NCBI GenBank assembly: GCA_964650945.1 | Contig: CAZYXU010000003.1 | Coordinates: forward strand, 12,663-76,662 | DNA from: JAXGPF01 sp964650945 | Lineage (GTDB): Bacteria; Verrucomicrobiota; Kiritimatiellia; JAAZAB01 | Reading direction: 5' to 3' | Length of the DNA: 64,000 nt | In this document: one piece after another, positions 36,346 to 45,883 of the stretch | Position numbering within the stretch: the first letter of the stretch is position 1 | Layout: every line of letters begins with the position of its first letter | Made by a program: the position numbers and the translations under genes | Notes under the pieces: generated by a model | Database searches by the model: none | What the model was told of the DNA's origin: nothing | The model's input: the letters and a program-made list of their open reading frames with translations, nothing else

Positions 36346-37683
36346 TCAGCCGGCTTTGCCGGCCGGGCGGATGTAACCCCATTCCACCAGGCGTTGATAG
36401 GCATGCTGGGCCTGCTCGCCTTCCGAGGCCTGCTGCAGAAATTCCTGGTAGCAGCGGGCGGCTTCGGCCTTGCGCCCCATGTTTTCCAGGGCGAATCCGC
36501 GGAAAAACGAATTTAACGGGTTGCCGGGGAGCAGGCTGTTATAACGGGTGAAATTTTCCAGGGCCGCGGCGTACCGGCGGTTGCCCAGACAGGCCAGGCC
36601 GGCAATGTGCCAGGCCTGGGCTTCGCGCGGATAAATTTGACGCGCTTCCTCGGCCAGCGACTGGGCATCGGCGGGACGTTGCTGCGCCAGGCGGCATTTG
36701 GCCAGCATCAGCAAGGCGGTGTAATCGCCCGGGGCCAGGCGCCGGGCGGCTTCCAGTTGCGGCGCGGCCTGGTCGGGTTTGCCTTGGGCCAGCGCGAGGT
36801 CGCCGTTCTGCATCATTTGAATGGCTTCCTTTTGCGCGCGGATGGCGGCGGTCAGGTCGAGATAACGCTCGCGGTTTTCCGGCTGCGCCCGCCGGTCGCG
36901 GTATTGGGCTTCCACCAGTTCCGACGCGGTCCGGTAGCGTTCCTCGCTCATCGGGTGGGTGGCGAACATGAGTTCAATCAGGCCGGGCTTGCTCTTGGAG
37001 AGTTGGCGCAGGAGGTCCATCAGGGCGATGCAGCCGTTGGGATTGTAGCCCGCGCGCGTCATGTATTCCAGCCCCAGGGCGTCGGCCTGGCGCTCGTCAT
37101 CCCGGCTGTAGCGCGCCAGCCACGCGCCGCCGGCCACCATGCCGACGCCGGCGGCGATGTTGGCGTATTCCTCGTGCTGGGATTGCACGTAGGTGTTGAC
37201 GCCCGCCATCACCATCCCGGCCAGCATGCTGCGGGTGAGGTTGCTGCCCGTATGGCGGGAGCAGACGTGGCCGATCTCATGGCCCAGCACGGCCGCCAGC
37301 TCGTCCTCGCTCTCCATGGCCAGCAGCATGCCGCGCGTGACCGCCATGGTGCCGGCCGGAAATGTGTAGGCGTTGACGTAGGTGGCATTGACCCCCTGGC
37401 AGGCGTAGGGCCGGCCGGGGCGGTGGGAATGCGCGGCCAGTTTTTTGCAGACTTGCGCCAGATAAGCGTTCAGGGCGGCATCCTGGCTGATGCCGTAATC
37501 GGCCGAGAATTGGTGCGGAGCGTTTTGCCGGTCAATGTCAATTTCGCCGGATTCGGACAACAGCATCAGTTGCTTGCGGCCGGTGACGGGGTTGGTGGCG
37601 CAGCCGGCGCAGAACCCGGCCAGGGCGCCGGCAGAGACGGCGATAAAATCGCGGCGGCCGATTGTTTTTGGACGCAACAACAT
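36346..37683 (-). CDS. M48-family metalloprotease lipoprotein with C-terminal TPR
   Basis: This 445-residue protein starts at ATG 37683. A basic N-terminus (RPKTIGRRDF) precedes a hydrophobic segment and lipobox FCAGC, followed by NPVTGRKQLMLLSE, typical of BepA/LoiP-like peptidases. Zinc motif HEIGH is at 135-139, and the third ligand is in YSRDDERQADALG. TPR helices occupy about 290-440. BepA-type proteins act in outer-membrane protein and LPS assembly quality control. It is divergent from the NtrC-type regulator by 64 bases. Confidence 0.92.
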   Translation of the reverse strand: MLLRPKTIGRRDFIAVSAGALAGFCAGCATNPVTGRKQLMLLSESGEIDIDRQNAPHQFSADYGISQDAALNAYLAQVCKKLAAHSHRPGRPYACQGVNATYVNAYTFPAGTMAVTRGMLLAMESEDELAAVLGHEIGHVCSRHTGSNLTRSMLAGMVMAGVNTYVQSQHEEYANIAAGVGMVAGGAWLARYSRDDERQADALGLEYMTRAGYNPNGCIALMDLLRQLSKSKPGLIELMFATHPMSEERYRTASELVEAQYRDRRAQPENRERYLDLTAAIRAQKEAIQMMQNGDLALAQGKPDQAAPQLEAARRLAPGDYTALLMLAKCRLAQQRPADAQSLAEEARQIYPREAQAWHIAGLACLGNRRYAAALENFTRYNSLLPGNPLNSFFRGFALENMGRKAEAARCYQEFLQQASEGEQAQHAYQRLVEWGYIRPAGKAG

Positions 37684-37747
37684 CTTGGCTTTTCCCCCGC
37701 GTTCTGCTAAATTCAGACGACATACCCATAGCACAATTGCCGCTTGA

Positions 37748-39100
37748 ATGCAAACCGCTTTTAACATCCTGGTCATCGAGGACGATCCCGACGGCCGGCA
37801 GTCGGTCACCGATGCGCTGGAGTCCGCCGGGCACCAGGTTGCCGCCGCCGCCGCCGGCGCCGCCGGCCTGGCCGCGCTCGCCGCCGGCCGGTTTGACCTG
37901 GTCCTTTCGGATGTGCGCCTGCCGGATTTGGACGGGCTGGAGGTGCTCGCGCGCATCCGCCAGCGCGATGCGGCCATCCCGGTGCTGCTGATGACGGCCT
38001 ACGGCTCGGTGGCCACCGCCGTTGCCGCCCTGCAGGCGGGCGCGTATGACTACATTCTGAAACCGCTGGACCTGGCGGATTTGCAGGCCAAGGTGGCGCG
38101 GGCGGGGGAGACCGTCCGCCTGCGCGCGGAAGTCGGCCGGCTGCAGGCGGCCTTGTCCGCCCGCAATGGTGCGCGGCCGCTGGTGTTCGCCTCCGACCGG
38201 ATGCGGGCGGTATTGGAACGGGTGCGGGCCGTGGCCTCCACGCGGGCGACGGTTTTGATTGTCGGCGAAAGCGGGGTGGGCAAGGAGTTGATCGCGCGCG
38301 AATTGCACTTTGGCGGCGCGCGCGCGGCCGCGCCCTTCGTGGCGGTCAATTGCGGCGCGCTGTCGGAGTCGCTGCTGGAGTCGGAATTGTTCGGCCATGA
38401 AAAGGGCGCCTTCACCGGGGCGGCGGAACGGCATCCCGGGGCGTTTGAGCGCGCGCAGGACGGCACGTTGTTCCTGGATGAAATCGGCATCGCGCCCCCG
38501 CGCGTGCAGGAGCGCCTCTTGCGGGTGCTGGAGGAAAAGGAAATCACGCGGCTGGGCGGCCGGCAGACCGTGCCGCTGGATGTGCGGATTATCGCGGCTT
38601 CCAACCAGGATTTGCACGTGCTGGCGGCGGAGCGGCAATTCCGGCGCGACCTGCTCTACCGCTTGCAGGTGGTGACCATTGCCGTGCCCCCCTTGCGGGA
38701 GCGGCCGGCGGACGTGCGGCCGCTGGCCGACCATTTCATCGCCATGGCCTGCGCGGAGCATGGCCGGCATCTCGAGGGCGCGGCGCCGGATTATTACGCG
38801 CGGCTGGAGCAATACGCCTGGCCGGGCAACGTCCGCGAATTAAAACATGCGGTGGAGGCTTCCGTGCTGATGGCCGCGACCCCGCGGCTGACGGGCGCCG
38901 ACCTGCAACTGGGCGCCGCCGCGCCGCCGGCCGCGGCGCCCCCCATTCCCCCCGGCCTGACGCTGGCGGAAATCGAGCGCGTGGCATTGTTGCAGGCCCT
39001 GCGACGGCACCAGGGCAGCCGCGTGGCGGCGGCGGCGGAATTAGGGGTCGCCGTCCGCACGATCCAGCGAAAAATCCGGGACTACGCCCTGCCGTTTTAG
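37748..39100 (+). CDS. Sigma-54-dependent response regulator (NtrC family)
   Basis: This 450-residue protein has a receiver domain with acidic pocket IEDD, phospho-acceptor SDVRLPDLDG, T in MTAYGS and lysine in ILKPLDL. The AAA+ domain has Walker A GESGVGKE, an intact GAFTGA loop for sigma-54 contact and Walker B GTLFLDEIG. A Fis-type HTH closes the protein (GSRVAAAAELGVAVRTIQRKIRDY). It implies a sigma-54 regulon. Its kinase may be the HisKA_2 protein nearby, although that kinase class more often pairs with other outputs. Confidence 0.95.
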   Translation: MQTAFNILVIEDDPDGRQSVTDALESAGHQVAAAAAGAAGLAALAAGRFDLVLSDVRLPDLDGLEVLARIRQRDAAIPVLLMTAYGSVATAVAALQAGAYDYILKPLDLADLQAKVARAGETVRLRAEVGRLQAALSARNGARPLVFASDRMRAVLERVRAVASTRATVLIVGESGVGKELIARELHFGGARAAAPFVAVNCGALSESLLESELFGHEKGAFTGAAERHPGAFERAQDGTLFLDEIGIAPPRVQERLLRVLEEKEITRLGGRQTVPLDVRIIAASNQDLHVLAAERQFRRDLLYRLQVVTIAVPPLRERPADVRPLADHFIAMACAEHGRHLEGAAPDYYARLEQYAWPGNVRELKHAVEASVLMAATPRLTGADLQLGAAAPPAAAPPIPPGLTLAEIERVALLQALRRHQGSRVAAAAELGVAVRTIQRKIRDYALPF

Positions 39101-39657
39101 GAAAGATGCTGCCAGAGGATGCGCGCGCCGATGCCGATCAGGACCAGCCCGCCGGCGATTTCAATCTTGTTTTCGAAGCAATGCCCGAACCGCTCGCCGA
39201 TGAACACCCCGGCCAGCGACATGGCGAAGGTGATGGCGCCGATCACCAGCGCCGGCGCGATAATCGCCACCCGCAGCATGGAGAGGCTGAACCCGACCGC
39301 CAGGGCGTCAATACTGGTGGCCACCGCGAGCGTCAGCAGCAACTGCATACCCAGCGGCCGGTGGCGGTGTTCGGCCTTTTCCAGCGCGAACGCTTCGTAA
39401 ATCATTTTTCCGCCGATGAACGTCAACAAGCCGAAGGCGATCCAGTGGTCCACGGCGGCGACCGCATCCCGCACGCCGCGCCCGCCGAGCCAGCCCAGGA
39501 TGGGCATGAGCATCTGGGCCAGGCCGAAACAGGCGGCGATGCGCAGGGCATAGCCGATGCGCAGGGTCCGCCGGACGGCGCAGCCGCTGGCGATGGCGAC
39601 GGCGAAAGCATCCAGGGACAAGCCCAGGGAGATGGCGATGAGTTCGAAAACCTTCAT
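39097..39657 (-). CDS. mntP: Manganese efflux pump MntP
   Basis: This 186-residue six-helix membrane protein has duplicated acidic motifs. SLGLSLDAFAVAIASG at residues 10-25 and VATSIDALAVGFSLS at about 112-126 both carry the conserved Asp of MntP, and GGKMIYEAF lies between. The ATG overlaps the thrC stop as ATGA (39654-39657), so it is translated from the kinase-thrC-mntP transcript. No leader space remains for a yybP-ykoY manganese riboswitch. It overlaps the convergent NtrC gene by four bases. Confidence 0.95.
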   Translation of the reverse strand: MKVFELIAISLGLSLDAFAVAIASGCAVRRTLRIGYALRIAACFGLAQMLMPILGWLGGRGVRDAVAAVDHWIAFGLLTFIGGKMIYEAFALEKAEHRHRPLGMQLLLTLAVATSIDALAVGFSLSMLRVAIIAPALVIGAITFAMSLAGVFIGERFGHCFENKIEIAGGLVLIGIGARILWQHLS

Positions 39658-41030
39658 GTGTGTTGTTCGATGAATTCCCGCACGCTGGCGGGCGCGGCGG
39701 GGCGGACGGTGCGCCGCTGCGGCAATTGCGCCAGGCCGTCCAGCGCGGGATGGCGCGCCAGATCGCGCCCGGTGGCCTGGCGGATGGCGGCGCCGAACTT
39801 GGCGGGGTGGGCGGTGGCCAGGCAGATCATCGGCTCGTCCGGATGCAAAAATTGTTGCGCGACATGCACGCCCGCGGCCGTGTGCGGATCGAGCAGGTAA
39901 CCGTGGCGCGCGTGGCAGGCGCGGATGGCGGCAAGCGTGGCGGCGGTGTCCGCCGACCCGGCGCAGAACAGCGGATCGATCGCGCCGTCCGGGCCGGCCG
40001 GCAATTCCAGCCGGCCGGTTTGGGCGAAGGTTTGCATCCGCCGCCGCAGCGCGCCGGCATCGCCGTTCAGCCGGTAGTAAAGATAACGTTCGAAATTGCT
40101 GGCCACCTGGATGTCCATGGACGGGCTGATGGTGGCCTGAACCGCGCCGCGCTGGTACACGCCGGTCTGGAAGAAGCGCGCGAGAATGGCGTTTTCATTG
40201 GTCGCCAGGATGAGCCGGCGGATGGGCAGCCCCATGCGCCCGGCGATGTAGCCGGCGAAGATGTCGCCGAAATTACCCGTGGGCACGGCAAACCGGACGC
40301 CGGCGCAGCCGGTTTCGTCCATCACCCGGAAGGCGGCGTAAAAGTAATAGACCACCTGGGCCAGGATGCGCGCCCAGTTGATGGAGTTGACCGCGCCCAG
40401 GCAGCGGCGGTCGCGGAACGGCAGGTCGCCCAGCAGCGTCTTGACGATCTGCTGGCAATCGTCAAACGTCCCCTGCAGCGCCAGCGTAAAAACATTGGCA
40501 TCCGGCACGGTGATCATCTGGAGTTCCTGCGACGGGCTGACCCGGCCGTCCGGGTAGAGGACGAAGATGCGGATGCGTTCGCGGCCCTTGACGCCGTGGA
40601 CCGCCGCGCTCCCGGTGTCGCCGCTGGTGGCGGCGATGATGTTCAATTGGCCCCCGGTGCCTTGCAGGAGATACTCGAAGAGGCCGCCGAGGAATTGCAA
40701 TGCCAGATCCTTGAAGGCCAGGGTGGGGCCGTGGAACAACTCCAGCAGATGCAGCTCGCCCAGCCGCCGGACCGGCGTGATTTCCGGGTGGGTGAAGGCG
40801 GCGCACGCGGTGTGCACCAGCCGGCGCAGGTCCGCCGCCGGCAGGTCGGTGTAAAGCCGCATGATTTCGCAGGCCAGTTCCGGGTAGGGCAACGCGCGCC
40901 AGGCCGGCAGATGTTGGCGGACATCGGGGATGGATTCCGGCAGGAACAGGCCGCCATCGCGGGCCAGGCCGGCGAGCACGGCCCCGGAAAAGTCGGCGGC
41001 ATCGCCGCCGCGGGTACTGATGTAGCGCAT
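39654..41030 (-). CDS. thrC: Threonine synthase
   Basis: This PLP enzyme converts phosphohomoserine to threonine. It has 458 residues and belongs to the longer (ThrC1-type) group, beginning MRYISTRGG. The PLP lysine is in FHGPTLAFKDLALQFLG, and IAATSGDTGSAAV and the phosphate-binding VPTGNFGDIFAGY follow. ATG 41030 with GGGAGTG upstream lies two bases after the kinase stop; a GTG at 41036 is the alternative. Confidence 0.96.
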   Translation of the reverse strand: MRYISTRGGDAADFSGAVLAGLARDGGLFLPESIPDVRQHLPAWRALPYPELACEIMRLYTDLPAADLRRLVHTACAAFTHPEITPVRRLGELHLLELFHGPTLAFKDLALQFLGGLFEYLLQGTGGQLNIIAATSGDTGSAAVHGVKGRERIRIFVLYPDGRVSPSQELQMITVPDANVFTLALQGTFDDCQQIVKTLLGDLPFRDRRCLGAVNSINWARILAQVVYYFYAAFRVMDETGCAGVRFAVPTGNFGDIFAGYIAGRMGLPIRRLILATNENAILARFFQTGVYQRGAVQATISPSMDIQVASNFERYLYYRLNGDAGALRRRMQTFAQTGRLELPAGPDGAIDPLFCAGSADTAATLAAIRACHARHGYLLDPHTAAGVHVAQQFLHPDEPMICLATAHPAKFGAAIRQATGRDLARHPALDGLAQLPQRRTVRPAAPASVREFIEQHT

Positions 41031-41032
41031 AA

Positions 41033-44000
41033 TCACTCCCAGTTTTGACGGCCGTGATGCGGCCGCCAGGGCAGGCCGTTGACCGCGGCCAGGGCGGGCA
41101 TCTGGCGCAGAATTTCCGCGAAAACACGGTCGGTGTCCCGCTGGTGGCGGAAGGGCTGGTAATCCAGCCAGATTTCCTCGATGGGCGCGTGTTGCAGGGG
41201 GGAAAGGTCTTTAATGGCGGTCTGCTTGATGTTCAAGGTGCGCAATGGCATGCCGCGCAGCGCCAGGATGTTCTTGATTTCCGTCCCGCTGATGTCCAGG
41301 TGTTTCAACGGCATGCCGTGAATCTGCGTCAGATCGTTGACCTTGGTGGCGGCCAGATCGAGCCGCTCGAGGGGCATGTTCGCCAGGGGGCGCAAGTCCC
41401 AGACTGCCGTCTCGCGCACGTCCAGCGCGCTCAACGGCATGCCCGCCAGCGGGGCCAGGTCGCGGATCAGGGTGCGGGCGGCCCGCAAATCCGTCAGGGG
41501 CTTGCCGCGCAGCACGCCGAGGTCGGCGATTTCGGTCTGGGTCAGGTTCAGTTCCCGCAAAGGCATCGCGCGCAGCGGGGCGAGATCCCGCAGCTTGACG
41601 TAGCTCAAGTCGAGCGCTGTCAGGCGCAGGTCGGCCAGCGGCCCGATGTCGGTCACGTCGGTTTGCGTCAGGCTCAGCCGGGTCAGCGACAGCATGCCGG
41701 TGATGGGCTCCAGATCCTTGACGCGGGTGTGCCCCAGATAGAGGGTTTGCAGGGGCAGGTTGCGCAGCGGTTCCAGGTCGTCCAATGGCGCCAGAATGAC
41801 GGCGTCCGACCGGTCGGCCGGCCGCTTGCCGCCGGCGATCAGTTCCCGCAGGGTGGTCAGTTGCGCCAGCGGTTGCAGGGTCCGTAAATTGGCAGAGATG
41901 ATTTCCAGGCGGACAGGCTGGCCCTGCGGGTCGGTTTGACAGACGATTTCACTTTCCCGCAAGCCGGGATTGTGATTGAGCAGGCTGTTTTTCAGGTAAC
42001 CAGGCGTATCGCGTCCGCCGCCGTTTTCCGCCTCCCGCCCGGCGCCGGCGTCGCTCCCGGCGGCCGCGCCGGCGGCGGCCGCGGCCGGATGGGATTCCGC
42101 GGCTTTCCATAGCGGCTCGGCCTGCCTGACGCAATCGGTGCCGGCATAACGGGTCTGGAACATAGCGGCGGCCTGGCGCAGGAATTGCGCCTCCAGCGGC
42201 GATAATTTGCGCTGTTTCAACAGGGCGGCAAGCTGGGCGGACTGGGGCGGCGGATCGTCGAGTTTGATCTGGACGCGCCCCAGGATGAGGGCCAGTTCCA
42301 TCCAGGCGGCCTGTTCCTGCTGACGGTGGCGCTGCTGCGCCACGGCGGCGTTCAAGGCCGGCCCCAGCAACTCGCCGGCGCCTTCAAAGGCGCGTTCGGC
42401 CGCGTCAAAATTATTTTCCCGCATGGCCAGCATGCCCCGCAGCAGGGCCGTCTCGGGTGTGGCGGACGTCCCCAGCCGCTCCTGCTTTTCGATGAGAGTC
42501 AGATCGGCCAGGCGCAGTTGCTGGGGTTGAATGGCATAACCGCCGCCGACAGGGCTGATTTTTTCGGCCAGGATGACGCCGTCGGCCACCTCCCGGACGG
42601 TAAGTTTTTCCACGCCCCGCGTCAGGCGGAGGTCGAGCGTCTGGCCCTTTTGAGGAAGAAAAGACGCAAGCAGGCGCCGGTCCAGTTCCGCGGCCGCCTG
42701 GCAGATTGACGCCAACTCGCGCAGTTGCGGACGGCGGTCCGCCAGTTGATTGTCGGCGCCGGCCGCCTGCAGGCGCTCCAGGATGGGGTCGAAGTTTTCC
42801 GTGAGCACGGCGGCGGTGACCTCGTCGAGGATTTGCTGCCATTGGCGGTCCAGCTCCTGCTGGCGCGATTGCTTGGCCGTCAGGTGTTCCGCGGCGCGGG
42901 CTTGCCATGTTTCGGCGCGGGCTCGGCGCTGCTGGGCGGTTTCGGCAGCCAATTCGCCGGCATAGCCGGATAAAAGCGCGGCTGCCTCCGCGTAATGCTG
43001 GCGCGCGGCCAGTTGTCCGGCCTGGTCGTTCAAGGTCTGCATGATCCGGTTGATGGCCCGATTCTTGGCCTGGCGCACTTTCTGGACTTCATCCAGCGCC
43101 AGGGCGGCGTAGCGTGTGCCCCGGGTATCGGCGGCCACCTGCTCGAATTTACGGATGGCCTGGTTGTATTGCCCGGGATTTTCCGTCAGCCACTGCAAGG
43201 TGTTGTCATACAGTTCGCGCGCCAGCTTTTCGCGTTCGTCGTCCGGGGCGGCGGGCGTGGTGGCGGCGGGCGGCGGCGCCGCCGGGGCGGCCCCTTGCGC
43301 GGCGGCCGCGCTTGCCGCGGCGCGGTCCGGCGCGCGCCAGCGGCGCAGGACCAGGCCGGCCAGCGCCAGGACGGCCAGGACCAGGATGGCGGCGATGATT
43401 TTCTCGAATTGCATCCGGCGGTTGACGATGCGGGGGCTGGGGATCGGGGCCGCGGCGCGCGCGCGGGGCCGCGGATGCGGCGATGTCGCCAGCCAGTAAC
43501 CTTGCAGGTAACGCCTTTCCGGCAGACCGTCGGTGCGCTGGGTGTCTTCCTGGTCGAGCAGCCGGTAGATGTCCCGCAGGTGCTGGGCGCGCAATTGACA
43601 GCGCCGGACGGTGCTGGCCTTCGCCTGGCGGAAATCTCCCAGCGGCAGTTTTTCCGATCGGACTTGGATGATATCCTGGATGACCGCCCCCCAGTCCGCC
43701 TGGCGGTCGGCGGGGTCCTTATACATCATCTTTTCTATCAGGCAGGCGGAGCCGGTGGCAATCGCGGGGTGGATTTCCTGGGGATCGGGGATGGTGTCCG
43801 TGATCTGGCGGTCCATGATTTCATGGGGCGGCAGCGACTCGAAAGGCATCTTGCCGGTCAGGCAGTGGTACAAGGTGGCGCCCAGGGCGTAAATATCGGT
43901 GCGGCAATCCAGGCTGCTGTCGCCGCGGGCCTGTTCGGGGGCGATGTAATTCGGGGTGCCGAAAATGGAGCCGGTCTCGCCGCTGTCGGCCACGGAGCGG

Positions 44001-44479
44001 ATGCTTTTGGCCAGTCCCAGGTCGGCGACCTTGATCGAGCCGTCGCTGTCAATGATGATGTTGTCGGGCTTGACGTCGCAATGGATGATGCGATCGTGTT
44101 CCCACGCGTATTTCAAGGCATCGGACACGCTTTGGGCGATGAGCAGGGCGTTTTCCTGGGAAATCCGCTGCTTGCGCCGGATCCAGTGGGCCACGCTGTA
44201 GCCGGAAACGAATTCCATGACAAAATAATAAATGCCGTCATCCGTTTTGCCGAAGTCATACACCTGGACGATGTTGGGATGCTTGAGGCTGGCGGTGATG
44301 CGGGCTTCGCTGATGAACTTGTCGATGTCGCCCGGCTCGCGCGCGAGGTTGGGCGGAAGGGTTTTTAAAGCCACAATGCGCTCGAGCGAGATCTGGCGCG
44401 CCTTGTAAACTGTGCTCATGCCGCCGCGCGGCAGGATTTCGAGGATTTCAAACCCGGTGAATTTAGGCGCGTCGTCCAT
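41033..44479 (-). CDS. Giant membrane Ser/Thr protein kinase with C-terminal leucine-rich repeats
   Basis: This 1148-residue protein has an N-terminal Hanks kinase (about 9-290): glycine loop LPRGGMSTVYKA, Lys39 in IVALKTL, catalytic loop HCDVKPDN (133-140, HCD instead of HRD) and DLG at 153-155. After a membrane helix (IIAAILVLAVLALAGLVL, about 360) comes a long helical region with coiled-coil and TPR-like character. About ten 20-23-residue LRR units (LxxLxLxxTxVxDLxPL) occupy 890-1110. ATG 44479 is preferred to an upstream TTG. It heads an operon with thrC and mntP. The ligand is unknown. Confidence 0.92.
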   Translation of the reverse strand: MDDAPKFTGFEILEILPRGGMSTVYKARQISLERIVALKTLPPNLAREPGDIDKFISEARITASLKHPNIVQVYDFGKTDDGIYYFVMEFVSGYSVAHWIRRKQRISQENALLIAQSVSDALKYAWEHDRIIHCDVKPDNIIIDSDGSIKVADLGLAKSIRSVADSGETGSIFGTPNYIAPEQARGDSSLDCRTDIYALGATLYHCLTGKMPFESLPPHEIMDRQITDTIPDPQEIHPAIATGSACLIEKMMYKDPADRQADWGAVIQDIIQVRSEKLPLGDFRQAKASTVRRCQLRAQHLRDIYRLLDQEDTQRTDGLPERRYLQGYWLATSPHPRPRARAAAPIPSPRIVNRRMQFEKIIAAILVLAVLALAGLVLRRWRAPDRAAASAAAAQGAAPAAPPPAATTPAAPDDEREKLARELYDNTLQWLTENPGQYNQAIRKFEQVAADTRGTRYAALALDEVQKVRQAKNRAINRIMQTLNDQAGQLAARQHYAEAAALLSGYAGELAAETAQQRRARAETWQARAAEHLTAKQSRQQELDRQWQQILDEVTAAVLTENFDPILERLQAAGADNQLADRRPQLRELASICQAAAELDRRLLASFLPQKGQTLDLRLTRGVEKLTVREVADGVILAEKISPVGGGYAIQPQQLRLADLTLIEKQERLGTSATPETALLRGMLAMRENNFDAAERAFEGAGELLGPALNAAVAQQRHRQQEQAAWMELALILGRVQIKLDDPPPQSAQLAALLKQRKLSPLEAQFLRQAAAMFQTRYAGTDCVRQAEPLWKAAESHPAAAAAGAAAGSDAGAGREAENGGGRDTPGYLKNSLLNHNPGLRESEIVCQTDPQGQPVRLEIISANLRTLQPLAQLTTLRELIAGGKRPADRSDAVILAPLDDLEPLRNLPLQTLYLGHTRVKDLEPITGMLSLTRLSLTQTDVTDIGPLADLRLTALDLSYVKLRDLAPLRAMPLRELNLTQTEIADLGVLRGKPLTDLRAARTLIRDLAPLAGMPLSALDVRETAVWDLRPLANMPLERLDLAATKVNDLTQIHGMPLKHLDISGTEIKNILALRGMPLRTLNIKQTAIKDLSPLQHAPIEEIWLDYQPFRHQRDTDRVFAEILRQMPALAAVNGLPWRPHHGRQNWE

Positions 44480-44561
44480 GCTGGGCTGGTGCCGGATTGG
44501 CGGAAGTGTTTGACAGATCAATATGTTTTTGATTCATTGTGTGGGTAGCATTATAAATGCC

Positions 44562-44747
44562 ATGCACAACAGGGTCAATTTATTTAAACGCCGGTCTGCC
44601 CGGCGGCGGCGCGGGCAGGCGATGGTGGAATACGCCGTGGTGGCCGGCATGCTGGTGGCCGTCTGGTTCATGCTGACGCTGTTTTTACGCGTGTTCGGCG
44701 AATACGGCGCGCGGATTCTGGATATGGTCGCCGCGGATTATCCGTGA
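44562..44747 (+). CDS. Pilin/TadE-like micro-protein with class III signal-like leader
   Basis: This 61-residue protein starts at ATG 44562. The basic leader HNRVNLFKRRSARRRRG ends in a Gly-Gln-Ala-Met-Val-Glu-Tyr sequence followed by a single hydrophobic helix (AVVAGMLVAVWFMLTLFLRVF). Gly followed by a helix with Glu at +5 is the prepilin peptidase pattern of Flp and TadE pseudopilins. No pilus assembly genes are visible in the window. It is divergent from the kinase and 46 bases upstream of the aspartoacylase-like gene. Confidence 0.68.
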   Translation: MHNRVNLFKRRSARRRRGQAMVEYAVVAGMLVAVWFMLTLFLRVFGEYGARILDMVAADYP

Positions 44748-44793
44748 GCCGGGCGGAAGACTGCATTCAAAGGCTGCCTTGACCGGGGGAAAT

Positions 44794-45882
44794 ATGACAA
44801 AAAAAATCGTCCAACCGCCAACCATCACCATCCGGCGCCGGCCGGGCAAACATAAATCTTTTTTGGAAACGGGGCATTACGTCCAGTCGGTCAAGGTGCG
44901 TTTGCCCGTCCTGACCGTTACCGGCGCGCGGCCCGGCCCGTTGGCGGTGATCATGGCCGGCCAGCATGGCCGGGAATTGAACGGGGTGGCGGCGATCGAG
45001 CGGGTTTTCAACGAACTGGACCCGCAGTCCCTCAAGGGGACGGTGGTTTTCCTGCCAGTCTTGAACCCGCTGGCCGTCCTCACCCGGCGCCAGGATTATC
45101 CCGTCGAGGAATTCCGCTACCGCCGCATGGGACTGAACATGCTGACGCCCCGGCCGGCGGGGCCGGACCGCAATTACAACATGGATTTATGCTGGTTGGA
45201 GCGGCCCACGGCCGACAGCTATGTTTTTGCCGTCACCGGGGCGGTTTGGCAGACCTGGCTGCGGCATGCCGACTGGAGCATTGACCTGCATGGCTGGTCG
45301 GACGCCTTTACCCCGCTGGCATGGAGCATGCGCCCCTATGCCGGTTTCCTGCGCAATTTCGGCTTGCCCTGGCACCAATTGCGCGCGCCGCGGTTGAACG
45401 ACCCGGATGCGGGCATGACATTGACCCGCACTTATGCGGCCGGCATTCCCCATATTGTCGCGGAACTGCCCCCGCAGAATATTATTGACCCGGTGAGCAT
45501 GGCCTATGGCCGCCGGGGCATCCTGAACAGCCTGAAATTCACCGGCATGCTTGCCGGCCGGCCGGAATTGCCGCCGCTGCAATATGAACTGCGGCAGGGC
45601 GACAAGGATGCCGTCATCGTGACGGGGGCGGAAGGCCTGCTGATCGGCGAAATCCCCACCGGCGCCTGGGCGCGCAAGGGGCAGCTTGTAGCGCGGGTCT
45701 TTTCGCTGGAAACCTTTGAGACGGTCTGGAGTTTCACCGCGCCCTTTGACGGCCTGGTGTTTTCCAGCGGGCGTGGCTTGTGGGGCGAGGATATCCGCGA
45801 GCAGGCGGTGGTCTACCCGCGGATGCGTGTGGGAATGATGCGCAAGGTGGCGCAGGTGATCCGTAATCGAGGAGCAAAATAA
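44794..45882 (+). CDS. Succinylglutamate desuccinylase/aspartoacylase family (M14-like) enzyme
   Basis: This 362-residue protein starts at ATG 44794 behind GGGGGAA. Zinc ligands are recognisable as AGQHGRELNG (His-x2-Glu) and SIDLHGW (third His). VFLPVLNPLA and RNYNMDLCW lie between them in family order, and the C-terminal beta domain has GEIPTGAWARKGQ. Members cleave amide bonds of acylated amino acids or process ectoine-type substrates. The substrate is undecided. It is followed by purM after one base. Confidence 0.88.
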   Translation: MTKKIVQPPTITIRRRPGKHKSFLETGHYVQSVKVRLPVLTVTGARPGPLAVIMAGQHGRELNGVAAIERVFNELDPQSLKGTVVFLPVLNPLAVLTRRQDYPVEEFRYRRMGLNMLTPRPAGPDRNYNMDLCWLERPTADSYVFAVTGAVWQTWLRHADWSIDLHGWSDAFTPLAWSMRPYAGFLRNFGLPWHQLRAPRLNDPDAGMTLTRTYAAGIPHIVAELPPQNIIDPVSMAYGRRGILNSLKFTGMLAGRPELPPLQYELRQGDKDAVIVTGAEGLLIGEIPTGAWARKGQLVARVFSLETFETVWSFTAPFDGLVFSSGRGLWGEDIREQAVVYPRMRVGMMRKVAQVIRNRGAK

Positions 45883-45883
45883 A

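Noticed and set aside
39655..39700. Manganese riboswitch before mntP
   Set aside because: mntP starts inside the thrC stop codon, so there is no leader.
44529..44557. Promoter TTGATT-17-TATAAA for the pilin-like gene
   Set aside because: The transcript would start at or after ATG 44562, removing the start codon unless the mRNA is leaderless.
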